Assembly: GCA_035274465.1 (NCBI GenBank)
Contig: DATEOF010000358.1
Location: forward strand, 1-64,000
Direction: 5' to 3'
Source of the DNA: JADGRF01 sp035274465
GTDB lineage: Bacteria > Myxococcota_A > Polyangia > Polyangiales > JAFGIB01
Length of the DNA stretch: 64,000 nt
Below, piece by piece: positions 1 through 8,806 of the stretch (positions within the stretch are counted from its first letter, which is position 1; every line of letters begins with the position of its first letter). Below the pieces are notes generated by a model. That model searched no databases, was not told the origin of the DNA, and worked only from the letters and a program-made list of their open reading frames with translations. The position numbers were made by a program, and so were the translations under genes.

Positions 1-163
1 CAACGGGAGCAGGCGGTGCCGGTTCAGCCGGTGCTGCGACTGGCGGGGGCGCGGCCGTCGCGGGAGCCGGTTCTGCAGGTTGCCCCTGCGCCGCGCCGGC
101 CCATACGGCCGCCAGAAAGATAGACCACGCCCCTAGCCCCAACCCTCGCATACTGATTGCCAT
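1..163 (-). CDS. Secreted Pro/Ala-rich protein, N-terminal part only
   Basis: Reading leftward from the ATG at 163, the frame stays open to the window edge, giving 54 residues. It begins MAISMRGLGLGAW, has a hydrophobic core (IFLAAVWAGAA) ending in AQG that looks like a Sec signal peptide with a signal peptidase I site, and continues as an Ala/Pro/Glu-rich linker. A second in-frame ATG at 151 gives a shorter signal peptide. The rest lies outside the window, so the function cannot be named. It starts 58 bases downstream of the stop of the kinase gene on the same strand, so it may be co-transcribed with it. Confidence 0.55.
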   Translation of the reverse strand, partial: MAISMRGLGLGAWSIFLAAVWAGAAQGQPAEPAPATAAPPPVAAPAEPAPPAPV

Positions 164-221
164 AGTCGATCAGAGTCGTCCCTGCCCCATACAAAATCCG
201 CGCAGTCCCAATACGGGAGAC

Positions 222-3200
222 TCAGGCGCGATTCAAGCGGTCGTGGAGGGCCGAGGCGACGTCTGCGAGGAATGCGCGATCGATCCGCACGCGGCCGCCG
301 ATGGCGGCCTGCACGATCGCGCCACCGACGATACAAATGCGCCCGTCGCGCTGGGTGCTGAGCACGATCGTCTGGAAGCGGTTGTGCTCGTCGGGCGACG
401 GCTCCGAGACCACGAACTCCGAGGCATCGTCGACCTCGAGCGCCGACACGATGTTGTCAGGACTCGGGGCAGCTTCCAGCTGCGTCTCGACGTCGAGCGA
501 GCCCTGCGCGGAACCCGCGGGCGCACGGCTGAAGAATGGCGCATGTGGGTTGGCTCCCGGCTCGACGGCCTCGAACTCCAGCCGCTGGGCCAGCTCATTC
601 AAGCGCTTCTCCAGATCGCGCGGCGGCTCCTGCGTTCCACTCGCTGCAGACAGCTGCATGCGCGCGCCGTCGTAGCCGTACAGGAAGCCCTCGTTCGCGC
701 GCGCCCCGCGCAGGATCAAGCGCAAGGCGTAGGCGTGCGGATTGGCGGCCGTGTGCAAGTGATGCATGCCGGGCGCGGGTGCACGACTGCGACCGTCGGG
801 CAGCAAGCTGCGACCGGGAGCCGGGGCGCGCAGGCCCGCACGTGTCGCCGCCTCGATCAGCTGCTCCCACTGCGCGATCAGCGCCGAGTTCTGCGTGCCG
901 CGAAAGCAAGCCTCGAGCGCCGCGAGGTGCCGCTCGAACGCCGGTAGATCGCGCATCTGCAACGCGACTTCGGCGCGTGCCTTGTGCAGCAGACCGACGA
1001 GCAGCGGCTGGTCCGACTCGGCATGGCGCAAGATCAAGGCCTCGAGCTGCTGCACCGCACCCGCGTGATCGCCGAGCGCAGCGGTCGCCAGCGCGAGCTG
1101 GCGCTGCGGCTCGAGGAAGCGACCCAGCATGCGCAGATCGGCCTCGCTCGCCTGCGCGAGCGTCTCTTCCAGCAGGGCCTTGGCGCGCTCCGGCTCACCC
1201 GCGGCGATCAACGCCTCGGCGTAGTGCGCACGGATCGTCTGCCACGCCACGCGCGTACGCGGCGCGAGCTCCGGCAGCAGCGCCTCGTAGAGCGCGATCG
1301 CCGTACCGCTCTCACCGCGCAGGGCCAGGTATGCCGCGCGCGCGGCACGCGCATAGACCTCGAGCGAAGGCGTCTCGCGCGCACGCCGGGCCAGCTTCTC
1401 CCAGATCCGCCGCGCCCCGATGGTGTCTTTGCTCAGTAGCTCGGCCCCGAGCAGCAGCACCGGCAACAGCATCTCGGCCTGCCAGGTGGTGCTGCCCTGC
1501 ACGGCCGCCAGCTCCACGCGCTCGCGGAAGTAACTCACGCGCTCCGACTCGCCGCGCAGCGCGTGGAACAGCATGCGCACCTGATCGGCGGCCATCGTCC
1601 ACACGCGCACGCTCAGCTGCTCCAGCGCGCGCGCGGTGTCGAGCGCGTGTTCCCCGAGCTCGTACGGGTACAGGATGCCGAGCGAGAACAGGATCCCGCC
1701 GTACATCGCCTTCCAGTGCCCCGAGCCGAGCTCCTCGCGCAGCTCGGCGGTCCGAAAGCGCCTGTCCAGGCCCTCGAGCAGCTCGCGCGCTTCGCTCTCG
1801 CGGCCCTGGCACATCGCCAATTGCCCGCGCGCGAAGTCGTGCATCCACGTGGCCACGTGGTCGGGGCCGAACAGCCGCAGCGGCTCGAGCGCGCTCGTCA
1901 GGCGCGACACGGTCGCGATGTCGTAACAGATGTTGTGCGTGCCCACGGCGGCCGGCACGATGCCGCAGAACGCACCGATGGCCTCGCGCAAGTCGAAGCG
2001 CAGACCGCGCCGGCTCTGGTGCGCGAAGCACAGCGACGCGAACGCCAGCCCCAGCATCAGACCGAGCTTCTTGCCGAGAAACCGGCGGAGCTTTGCCGCC
2101 AGAGCCAGGCCGGTGATCTGCAGGCCCAGCTGCACCGCGCGCTCGGCGTACTTGAGGGTGACGCGCCGATCGACGAAGAACGCCAGCGGGATCAGCGTGA
2201 ACATCAGGCCCGCCAGCTCGTAGCGCGACCGGCCGTGGCGCTCGTAGACGTTCAGCGCGGCATCGAGCGCGCGCACCACCTGCTCGACGCTCTGCTGTTG
2301 CGCGCCGTCGCTACGCAGGAACTCGCGGCCGGCCTCGGCCAGCATGTCGGCACCCAGCAACTCGTCGCCGGAGTGCATGACGTGCCAGGCAGCCTCGACG
2401 CGCTCGCCCGCGCCCTTGCCGTCGCGCAGCGTCTGGGCCGCACGCAGGTGCAGCGCGCGGCGGCGGTCATCGTCCAGCCGCGCGCGGATCGCTTCGCGCA
2501 GGCCCGGGTGTTCGAAGCGATACTGGCCGCGTTCGGCGATCAGGATCTGATCGGCCACCAGCTCGTCGAGCGCGGCGTAGATCTCGCGCTCGGGCACCTC
2601 GGCCGCCAGCGTGCGACAGCGCTCGAGCGCGACCGGAGTGGCGTGGACACAGAGCGCCTCGGCCACGTTGCGCGCGTTGGGGCTCAGCGCGCCGAGGCGT
2701 GCCTGCAGTACTTCTTCGATGCGGTCGGGCAGCTCGTCGCCCGAGACCTCGTGCGGCAGGTGCCAGCTGCCCGCGTCGTAGCGCGCGATGCGCTTTTGCA
2801 CCAGCAGCTGCGCCAGGTCCATGCACTGGCGCGGGTTGCCGGCGCTGCGCTCGTGCAAGAGGCGGGCGATGCGACCCGCATTGTCGACGTCGCCGAACAG
2901 CGACTTCACCAGCTCCTCGCAGGCGCCCGCGCGCAGGCCCGCGAGCTTCAGGTGCCCGCTGCGCTTGCGCAGTGCGCGCACCGGCCCCGGCGCGGTCACC
3001 GGCTCGCCGCTACGCTGCGTGACCAACACGACCAGCCGCGCACGGCGACATTCGCGACCGATGCTGGCCAGGAAGGCGGCCGAGTCGTCGTCCGCGACCT
3101 GCAAGTTGTCGACCGCGATCAATAGCGGCAGACCGAGCTGCGTGAACCAGACGTGCAGCGCGGTCTGCAGCTGTGCGCGGCGCTCGTTCGGATCCGCCGG

Positions 3201-4451
3201 CAGCTCCGCGGGCTGCGGTACGTCGAGCTTGTCGCGCAGCTCGGGCGAGAGCTGCGCCAGCACGGCGGCGTGCGACTCGGCGGCGCGGCGCGCGATCTCG
3301 GGTGCCACGGTCAGCAGCTGCAGCGCCAGGTTGATCGGCACCCCGTAGGCGGACGGAACCGCCTGGGCGTCGACACACAGCGGCGTGATGGCCTGCAACT
3401 GCGCGTCGAGACACAGCTCGCGCAACAGGCGCGTGCGACCGATGCCCGCCGGACCTTCGATCACAACCTCCGAGCCTTGACCGGACAGCGCGCGCTCGAA
3501 GCGCTGGCGCATCCAACCGCGCTCGAGATCGCGGCCCACCAGCCGGCCGCTCGAGAGATAGCTCTCCGCCGCCTGTTCGTGCTCGCCGTCCGAGGTCAGC
3601 TCGGCGATCGCGGTGAGTTGATCCATCACCGCGGCCGCGCTCGAAGGCCGCGCGAGTGGATCGGGGTTGAGCAGCGCCTGGCACAAGCTGTCGAGCGCGG
3701 GCGGGATGCCGGGCACGCATTGTGATGCAGGCCGAGGCGCACGCAGCCACGCCTCGGGCAACTCGGCGAGTGACCGCACCGGATACGCAGGCCTACCCGT
3801 GAGCAGCCAGTACGCCAGCGTGCCGAGCGAGAACAGATCGGTGCGCTGATCCAGCGGCATGCGCTGCAGCGCTTCCGGCGCCATGCTCATCGGCGTACCG
3901 ATCACCTCACCGGCCACGCCGAACGTGGTCAGGGTACCGAAGTCGATCAACTTGGCGCGACCGTCCGCGGTCAGCCGCACGTTGCGCGGCGAGACGTCGC
4001 GATGCAGCAAGCGGTGCGCGTGCAGCAGCGCGAGCGACGACGCCACCTCGCGCAGCACGCGACAGGCGTCGCGAAACGGCAGCGGAGCCAGTTGCTGCAG
4101 GTCCGCGCCCTCGAGCAGCTCCATTGTGTAGTACGGCCCGCCGTCCGCCACCCCGTAGTCGTAGACCTCGATGATGCGCGGGTGCTTGAGCCGCGCCAGC
4201 GTGTGGTACTCGCGCTCGAACAGCGCCTTGAGCTTGTCGGAGTTGGGCGTATTGGCGCCGAGCTCGAGCTGCTTCAGCGCTAACACGCGGTCGAGTGTCT
4301 CGTCATGGACGCGATAGACCGCGCCCATCCCCCCCTTACCGAGCGAGCTCAGCAGCCGATAGCGACCGGCCAACAGGACGCCCGTATCCAGCGCGACGCT
4401 CAAAACGGCCCTCGCCGTCGCGGAGAACACATCCCGATCATCGTACGCCAA
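222..4451 (-). CDS. Hybrid Ser/Thr protein kinase with AAA-type ATPase and TPR-like C-terminal region
   Basis: 1,409 residues. A Hanks-type kinase domain occupies about residues 30-285: Gly-rich loop GKGGMG at 38-43, ATP-binding Lys60, HRD at 150-152 in the form HRDVSPRN, DFG at 170-172 and an APE motif near 191-193. A linker leads to SGRLVGRDLE (about 302), the usual opening of an AAA_16/STAND ATPase module, with a P-loop at 333-340 reading GPAGIGRT, so Arg339 replaces the usual Walker A Lys. A Walker B-like strand reads LLIAVDN. The remaining ~700 residues are Leu/Ala/Arg-rich helical repeats, TPR-like as in MalT/PknK-type proteins. No transmembrane segment is evident, so it is probably a cytoplasmic signalling kinase. 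Family knowledge suggests such proteins couple phosphorylation to a nucleotide-dependent switch; the signal and target are unknown. The kinase assignment is firm. Confidence 0.93.
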   Translation of the reverse strand: MAYDDRDVFSATARAVLSVALDTGVLLAGRYRLLSSLGKGGMGAVYRVHDETLDRVLALKQLELGANTPNSDKLKALFEREYHTLARLKHPRIIEVYDYGVADGGPYYTMELLEGADLQQLAPLPFRDACRVLREVASSLALLHAHRLLHRDVSPRNVRLTADGRAKLIDFGTLTTFGVAGEVIGTPMSMAPEALQRMPLDQRTDLFSLGTLAYWLLTGRPAYPVRSLAELPEAWLRAPRPASQCVPGIPPALDSLCQALLNPDPLARPSSAAAVMDQLTAIAELTSDGEHEQAAESYLSSGRLVGRDLERGWMRQRFERALSGQGSEVVIEGPAGIGRTRLLRELCLDAQLQAITPLCVDAQAVPSAYGVPINLALQLLTVAPEIARRAAESHAAVLAQLSPELRDKLDVPQPAELPADPNERRAQLQTALHVWFTQLGLPLLIAVDNLQVADDDSAAFLASIGRECRRARLVVLVTQRSGEPVTAPGPVRALRKRSGHLKLAGLRAGACEELVKSLFGDVDNAGRIARLLHERSAGNPRQCMDLAQLLVQKRIARYDAGSWHLPHEVSGDELPDRIEEVLQARLGALSPNARNVAEALCVHATPVALERCRTLAAEVPEREIYAALDELVADQILIAERGQYRFEHPGLREAIRARLDDDRRRALHLRAAQTLRDGKGAGERVEAAWHVMHSGDELLGADMLAEAGREFLRSDGAQQQSVEQVVRALDAALNVYERHGRSRYELAGLMFTLIPLAFFVDRRVTLKYAERAVQLGLQITGLALAAKLRRFLGKKLGLMLGLAFASLCFAHQSRRGLRFDLREAIGAFCGIVPAAVGTHNICYDIATVSRLTSALEPLRLFGPDHVATWMHDFARGQLAMCQGRESEARELLEGLDRRFRTAELREELGSGHWKAMYGGILFSLGILYPYELGEHALDTARALEQLSVRVWTMAADQVRMLFHALRGESERVSYFRERVELAAVQGSTTWQAEMLLPVLLLGAELLSKDTIGARRIWEKLARRARETPSLEVYARAARAAYLALRGESGTAIALYEALLPELAPRTRVAWQTIRAHYAEALIAAGEPERAKALLEETLAQASEADLRMLGRFLEPQRQLALATAALGDHAGAVQQLEALILRHAESDQPLLVGLLHKARAEVALQMRDLPAFERHLAALEACFRGTQNSALIAQWEQLIEAATRAGLRAPAPGRSLLPDGRSRAPAPGMHHLHTAANPHAYALRLILRGARANEGFLYGYDGARMQLSAASGTQEPPRDLEKRLNELAQRLEFEAVEPGANPHAPFFSRAPAGSAQGSLDVETQLEAAPSPDNIVSALEVDDASEFVVSEPSPDEHNRFQTIVLSTQRDGRICIVGGAIVQAAIGGRVRIDRAFLADVASALHDRLNRA

Positions 4452-4634
4452 TCAGCTGCCCATCACAGGTCCGACATGTGTTGTGTGCTCGGCTTGCGGA
4501 GCCGCGTGGGCGCTCTTATGCTGCAAGCCATGCACTTCACCGAACGCATTTGATCGCGTGCACTTGCGGGACGTGCCTGGCTGGCAGCTTCGGCGCTGGC
4601 CCTGGTCACGTTCGGCGATGAGCTGTGGAGCGGG

Positions 4635-5720
4635 GTGGCTGTCGTGGCCGCCCCCGAGGTCGAACGTCTGCACGAGGTCGACCACGCAGCGTACACGCTG
4701 TGGGTGTTCGCGGTGCCGATGCTGGCCGCGACGCTGATCGAGGCGCCGATCGCGCTGCTGTCGGATCGCTGGCCGCGACGCCGAGTGCTGGTAGGCGGGT
4801 TGCTCGGCCTGGGCTTCGCGCTCGGGCTCTGCGCGCTCGCGCACTCGGCCTGGGTCTTGGCCGTCGGACTCTCGCTGGCCGGCGCATCGAGCGGCGTGGC
4901 GTGTGCGGCCGCGCAGTCGGAGCTGGTCTCGACCTTCCCTGGCGGCGCGCAGCGCGCGATGAGCCGCTGGATCGCGCTGGCGGCGGCCGGAGATGCGCTC
5001 ACGCCGCTGGCGGTGGCCGCCGCGCTCTGGGTGGGAGGCACCCACCGCACGACGTTCGGCGTGCTGGCCGCAGCCACGGTCGCCTCGGCGCTGCTCGTGT
5101 TGCGCCGCGCGCCCGCGCAGGGTGCTGCCGGCACGGACGAGGAGCCCGAGCTGCCGCTGATGGCTGCAGTGCGCACGGCCGCCAAGCGACCGCGGCTGTG
5201 GTTGTTGCTGTACGCGGCCTCGACTTGCATCTTGCTCGACGAAGTCGTGGTGGGCATGGCGGCGTTGCGGCTGCACGAGCTCGCCTGGTCGCCGAGCGCG
5301 ATCGCGGCCGCACTCAGCGCGCACTCGTGCGGCGGCGTGGTCGGTGCTTTGTGGAACGAGCGACTGCTGGGGCGCTGGTCCCCGCGCAGGTTGATGGCCT
5401 GCAGCGCCCTGGGCAGCATCGGTTGCCTCGGCTTGTTCATCGTCGCGCCGTCGGCGCCGCTGGCGTGTGCCGCATTGTTTCTTCTCGGCATCTGCTCGGC
5501 GCCGCACTATCCGCTGATCCAGGCCAGCGCCTACGAGCTGAGCCCGAACCAACCGGGCGTGGTGAACGCGCTCGCCAGCGCCTTAAACTTCCTGGAGCTC
5601 CTGCTGCCGCTGGCCGTCGGCGCGCTCGCGGAGCGCCACGGCCTCCACGCAGCGCTCGCCTCGCTTGCGTTCGAGCCACTGTTCGTGCTGCTCGTGGCGC
5701 TGGTCCTGCGCCCGCGATAG
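4635..5720 (+). CDS. MFS transporter, 5' end uncertain because of an in-frame TGA
   Basis: 361 residues from a GTG at 4635. It is a multi-pass hydrophobic protein with the MFS loop 2-3 signature SDRWPRRRVLVGG (D-R-x-x-R-R) after the second helix, and about 11-12 membrane segments; the substrate is unknown. The GTG start is unlikely to be original, because the same frame remains open upstream to 4554 and encodes a good first helix (AASALALVTFGDELWSGVAVV). Just before that is TGA at 4551-4553, and before the stop the same frame reads MHFTERI from ATG 4530 (also ATG 4518). A single CGA-to-TGA change would explain this. Either the gene has a nonsense mutation, the base is a sequencing error, or translation starts at a non-standard codon such as CTG 4581. 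The RidA gene begins 8 bases after its stop. Confidence 0.8.
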   Translation: MAVVAAPEVERLHEVDHAAYTLWVFAVPMLAATLIEAPIALLSDRWPRRRVLVGGLLGLGFALGLCALAHSAWVLAVGLSLAGASSGVACAAAQSELVSTFPGGAQRAMSRWIALAAAGDALTPLAVAAALWVGGTHRTTFGVLAAATVASALLVLRRAPAQGAAGTDEEPELPLMAAVRTAAKRPRLWLLLYAASTCILLDEVVVGMAALRLHELAWSPSAIAAALSAHSCGGVVGALWNERLLGRWSPRRLMACSALGSIGCLGLFIVAPSAPLACAALFLLGICSAPHYPLIQASAYELSPNQPGVVNALASALNFLELLLPLAVGALAERHGLHAALASLAFEPLFVLLVALVLRPR

Positions 5721-5728
5721 CTTGCGAC

Positions 5729-6124
5729 ATGACACAACCGCGCCGACTAATCTCATCCGGCAGCCCGTACGAACCGCAGATTGGCTTCTCACGCGCGGTC
5801 CGCGTGGGCGACCAGGTCTACGTGGCGGGTACCGCGCCGGTCGGGGCCGAGACCAGCGAGGTCGCCGGCCAGGCCGAACGCTGCCTGCAGATCATCGGCG
5901 AGGCGCTACAGAGCGCCGGCAGCTCGCTCGCCGACGTGGTTCGCACGCGCGTCTTCCTGACCCGGATCGAGGATTGGCCCGCGGTGGCACGGGTCCACGG
6001 CCAGGTGTTCGGGCTGATCCGGCCGGCGTGCACGGTCATGCAAGTGTCGTGCTTCATCGACGCCCGCTGGCGACTCGAGATCGAAGTCGACGCAGTGGTC
6101 GCAGGGAGCGGCGGCACGAGATAA
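5729..6124 (+). CDS. RidA-family (YjgF/YER057c/UK114) protein
   Basis: 131 residues from the ATG at 5729; 120-135 is normal for the family. RidA proteins form trimers that deaminate reactive enamine/imine intermediates, or act in related catabolic steps. Visible signatures are the N-terminal ISSGSPYEPQIGFSRAV, the VYVAGTAPVG strand, the ADVVRTRVFLT segment and the C-terminal RLEIEVDAVV. The canonical active-site Arg of true RidA normally lies in a C-terminal block (R-x-x-V-x-V); here the corresponding region has VHGQVFGLIRPACTVMQV, so an Arg is present nearby, but subfamily assignment is not certain. It lies in a plus-strand run of small enzymes, 8 bases after the MFS gene and 10 bases before the GNAT gene. 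Confidence 0.88.
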   Translation: MTQPRRLISSGSPYEPQIGFSRAVRVGDQVYVAGTAPVGAETSEVAGQAERCLQIIGEALQSAGSSLADVVRTRVFLTRIEDWPAVARVHGQVFGLIRPACTVMQVSCFIDARWRLEIEVDAVVAGSGGTR

Positions 6125-6134
6125 GCTCTGCGCC

Positions 6135-6896
6135 ATGCTGCAGGATGCCGATCTCTACGGCCGGATGCGCGCAGGTCTCGTGGGAATCATCGGCCTCTTC
6201 GGCACGGCCTCGCAGACCTCCAGGCTGGTGCGCTGGCCCGGGGTCACGGCCTCGATCGTGCCGGTGACTCCCGAGCGCTCGCTGTTCAACACCGCGCTGT
6301 TCGACTCGCAGGCGGCGCTCGACGCCGAGTACGACGCGCTGGAGCGCGCCTACGCCGAGGCGGGTGTCCGCGCGTTCTCGGTCTGGACCGATCCAGGCGA
6401 CGACGTGCAGAGCGAGTACCTCAGCGCGCGCGGACTCAAGCTGGACGGCAAGCCGCTCGCGATGGGCGCGGAGATCGAGCGACTGGCATTGCCCGAGACC
6501 CGAGATCTGGCCTGGTCGCACACCGACTCGGCGAGCGCGGTCGCGCAGCTCAACGAAGCGGCGTACCGCTTGCCAGGGCCGGCCTGGCAGCTGGCCTTCA
6601 CGCAGCTGCGCGACCCGCGCACGCGCATGTACATCGCGATGCAGGACGGCGCGCCGGCAGCCAGCGTGCTCACCTGGGACGGCGACTTCGGCGATTGCGC
6701 GGTGTGTGGCGTCGCGACGCTGCCGCAGCACCAGCGCCGCGGCCTCGCCAGCAGACTGCTCGCGGTCGCGTTGCGTGAAGCCAGGCAACGCGGGGCGATC
6801 ACGACCTCGTTGCAGGCGAGCAAGCAAGGCCGCGCGGTCTACGCGCGCATGGGCTATCGCGATTTGGGCGCGCTCAGCGTCTGGGAGCATCGATGA
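6135..6896 (+). CDS. GNAT family N-acetyltransferase
   Basis: 253 residues. The C-terminal half carries the GNAT fold: an AASVLTWDGDFGDCAVCGVAT strand region followed by the acetyl-CoA pyrophosphate loop LPQHQRRGLASRLL (Q/R-x-x-G-x-A/G) near residues 195-208, then an ALREARQRGAITTSLQAS helix-strand and a final VYARMGYRDLGALSVWEHR, typical of the GF/GY-x-x strand. The N-terminal ~110 residues form a second, degenerate GNAT-like half with no obvious CoA loop, so this may be a tandem-GNAT arrangement. The substrate cannot be inferred. The stop overlaps the next start by four bases (ATGA at 6893-6896), indicating translational coupling to the DUF1697 gene. Confidence 0.9.
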   Translation: MLQDADLYGRMRAGLVGIIGLFGTASQTSRLVRWPGVTASIVPVTPERSLFNTALFDSQAALDAEYDALERAYAEAGVRAFSVWTDPGDDVQSEYLSARGLKLDGKPLAMGAEIERLALPETRDLAWSHTDSASAVAQLNEAAYRLPGPAWQLAFTQLRDPRTRMYIAMQDGAPAASVLTWDGDFGDCAVCGVATLPQHQRRGLASRLLAVALREARQRGAITTSLQASKQGRAVYARMGYRDLGALSVWEHR

Positions 6897-7414
6897 AAGT
6901 CTTCGTCGCGCTGTTGCGGGCAATCAACGTGGGTGGCACCGGAAAGCTGGCGATGAGCGAGCTCAAGAGCTTGTGCGAAGACGCCGGATTCAAGGATTGT
7001 CGAACGTACATTCAATCCGGCAACGTGCTGTTCCGCAGCAACCTGGCCGAAGCGTCGGTGAAGACGAAGCTCGAGAAGGCCCTGGCGGCCAAGCTGGGCA
7101 AAGCCAGCGCGGCCATGGTGCGCACGCGCGCGGAGCTGGAGGCAGCGATCAAGCGCAACCCGTACAAGACGGCGCTGCCCAGCCGCGTACTGGTGTTGTT
7201 CCTGGACGAGTCGCCGGCGCGAGACGCGCTCTCAGCCCTACACATCCCGGGTCGCGAGAAGGTCAAGCTGGAGGGACGCGAAGTGTTCGTGCACTACCCG
7301 GACGGGATGGGCCACTCGAAGTTGAAGCTGCCGTTCGCCGCAATGGGCACGGGGCGCAACTTGAACACGGTGATGAAGCTGGCGGCGATGGCTGCGGAGC
7401 TGGAGCAGAACTAA
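6893..7414 (+). CDS. DUF1697 domain protein
   Basis: 173 residues, close to the usual ~170-180 of the family. Recognisable DUF1697 signatures are the opening VFVALLRAINVGGTGKLAM (ALLRGINVGG-like), the CRTYIQSGNVLFRS strand-turn (YIQSGNV is the family hallmark) and the closing TGRNLNTVMKLAAMA (T-x-R-N-x-x-T). The biochemical function of the family is not established. It overlaps the preceding GNAT stop by four bases and is followed with no gap by the GTG start of the YaeQ gene, so GNAT, DUF1697 and YaeQ look like one transcript. Confidence 0.92.
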   Translation: MKVFVALLRAINVGGTGKLAMSELKSLCEDAGFKDCRTYIQSGNVLFRSNLAEASVKTKLEKALAAKLGKASAAMVRTRAELEAAIKRNPYKTALPSRVLVLFLDESPARDALSALHIPGREKVKLEGREVFVHYPDGMGHSKLKLPFAAMGTGRNLNTVMKLAAMAAELEQN

Positions 7415-7957
7415 GTGGCACTGACCGCAACCTTGCATACCCTTCGCGTGGTGCTGAACGATGCCGACCGCGGCGTATACGAGACGTTCGAGCTGCGCAT
7501 TGCGCGGCACCCCTCGGAGACGCTGGCGTACATGCTCAGCCGCACGCTTGCGTATTGCATTTACTGGGCGCCCGACATCGCGTTCTCGAAAGGCCTGTCG
7601 ACGACCGACGAGCCGGCAGTCTGGATCAAGAGCCTGGATGGTCGGATCGAGCTCTGGATCGACGTCGGGCAGCCGAGCGCTGAACGCCTGCACAAGGCCA
7701 GCAAGGCCGCGCAGCGCGTGGTCGTGTGCAACTTCCAGGATCCGAATGCGTTGATCCGCACGCACGCGGGCGAGCGCATCCATCGCGCGCACGAGATCGA
7801 GCTGCTCGGTCTGCCCAAACCGCTCCTCGAGCCGCTGGAGACTCTGGTCGAGCGTCGCATGGACTGGGACGTGGCGATCAGCGGCGGCCAGCTCTACGTT
7901 ACGACCGAAGGTCAGACGCTTGCCGGCGAGCTCACTCGCTGCACACTGGGTTCTTGA
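7415..7957 (+). CDS. yaeQ: YaeQ family protein
   Basis: 180 residues, starting at the GTG immediately after the TAA of the DUF1697 gene. YaeQ proteins have a PD-(D/E)XK-like fold and are about 180 residues. Diagnostic stretches are HPSETLAYMLSRTLAY, DIAFSKGLSTTDEPAVW, ELWIDVGQPSAERLHKAS and the terminal GQLYVTTEG block. In many relatives the middle motif reads EPDLW; here it is EPAVW. A role as a transcription antiterminator was once proposed for enterobacterial YaeQ but is not secure, and a nuclease activity is likewise only a fold-based inference. The next gene begins one base after its stop. Confidence 0.92.
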   Translation: MALTATLHTLRVVLNDADRGVYETFELRIARHPSETLAYMLSRTLAYCIYWAPDIAFSKGLSTTDEPAVWIKSLDGRIELWIDVGQPSAERLHKASKAAQRVVVCNFQDPNALIRTHAGERIHRAHEIELLGLPKPLLEPLETLVERRMDWDVAISGGQLYVTTEGQTLAGELTRCTLGS

Positions 7958-7958
7958 G

Positions 7959-8777
7959 ATGGCCACACAAAATCCCATGTCGCTCGTCGAACCCTGGGAT
8001 CTCGTCGCGGAAGGCTACGCCGCCGCGGCTGGTGCCGTGACCACGCCTTTCGCGGTGCGCGCTGCCGAGCTCGTCAAGCTCGATGCGCGCTCGCAGGTGA
8101 TCGACGTGGCCGCGGGCCCGGGCGCGCTCACGCTGGAGATCGCGGGTCGAGTCGCCGGGGTGACCGCGGTGGATTTCTCGGAGCAGATGATCGAGCAGTT
8201 GCGCGTGCGAACTGCGCAGCGCGGGCTGTCGAATGTCCGCACGTTGCAGGCCGATGGTCAGGCGCTGCCACTGGCCGATGCGAGCTTCGACGCGGGCTTC
8301 TCGCTGTTCGGTTGGATGTTCTTCCCGGACCGGGCGCGCGGCCTGGCCGAGTTGTACCGCGTGCTGCGACCCGGAGCCGGGCTGGTGGTCTCCAGCTGGG
8401 CACCGGTGGACAGAGCGCCGCTGATGGCTGCCATGTTCGGCGCGCTGCACGCCGCAGACGAGACGTTCGTCATCCCCACGTACAACCCGGACAGCCTCGA
8501 GAACCCGGAACGCCTGACGAAGGAGCTGCGCGCCGGCAACTTCGAGGACGTCAGCGTGCAAGCGCACACGGTGACGCCGGCGTTCGACGACGTGGATACG
8601 CTGTGGTCGCGCATGACCTTGAGCTCCGCCCCGCTGGTGAGCCTGCGCAAACGCGTGGGCGAGGAGGCGTGGCGTGAACGCAACGAAGTCGCGCGCAACT
8701 ATTTGCTGAAGGCGCTGGGCAGTGGACCCATCAACCTGTCCACCAGCGCATGGCTCGGTTACGGCGTTCGGCCGTGA
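7959..8777 (+). CDS. Class I SAM-dependent methyltransferase (Methyltransf_11 type)
   Basis: 272 residues from the ATG at 7959, one base after the YaeQ stop; a longer frame from 7920 would overlap yaeQ and lacks support. The Rossmann core has motif I VIDVAAGPGALTLEIA (D-V-x-x-G-x-G), VTAVDFSEQMIEQLR (motif II), an ADGQALPLADASFDAGFS segment (post-II/motif III) and LAELYRVLRPGAGLVVSSWAP (post-motif III), the classic UbiE/Coq5-like layout. The substrate is unknown. Adjacent regions carry other methyltransferases (53.3, 56.1 kb), but the three are not closely alike. Confidence 0.92.
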   Translation: MATQNPMSLVEPWDLVAEGYAAAAGAVTTPFAVRAAELVKLDARSQVIDVAAGPGALTLEIAGRVAGVTAVDFSEQMIEQLRVRTAQRGLSNVRTLQADGQALPLADASFDAGFSLFGWMFFPDRARGLAELYRVLRPGAGLVVSSWAPVDRAPLMAAMFGALHAADETFVIPTYNPDSLENPERLTKELRAGNFEDVSVQAHTVTPAFDDVDTLWSRMTLSSAPLVSLRKRVGEEAWRERNEVARNYLLKALGSGPINLSTSAWLGYGVRP

Positions 8778-8806
8778 GGGAGTAGTGCTTCGCGACTGAC
8801 TTCGCT

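Noticed and set aside
4551..4553. TGA as a selenocysteine codon in the MFS gene
   Set aside because: The MFS family does not use selenocysteine at that position and I see no SECIS-like hairpin. A point mutation or error is simpler.
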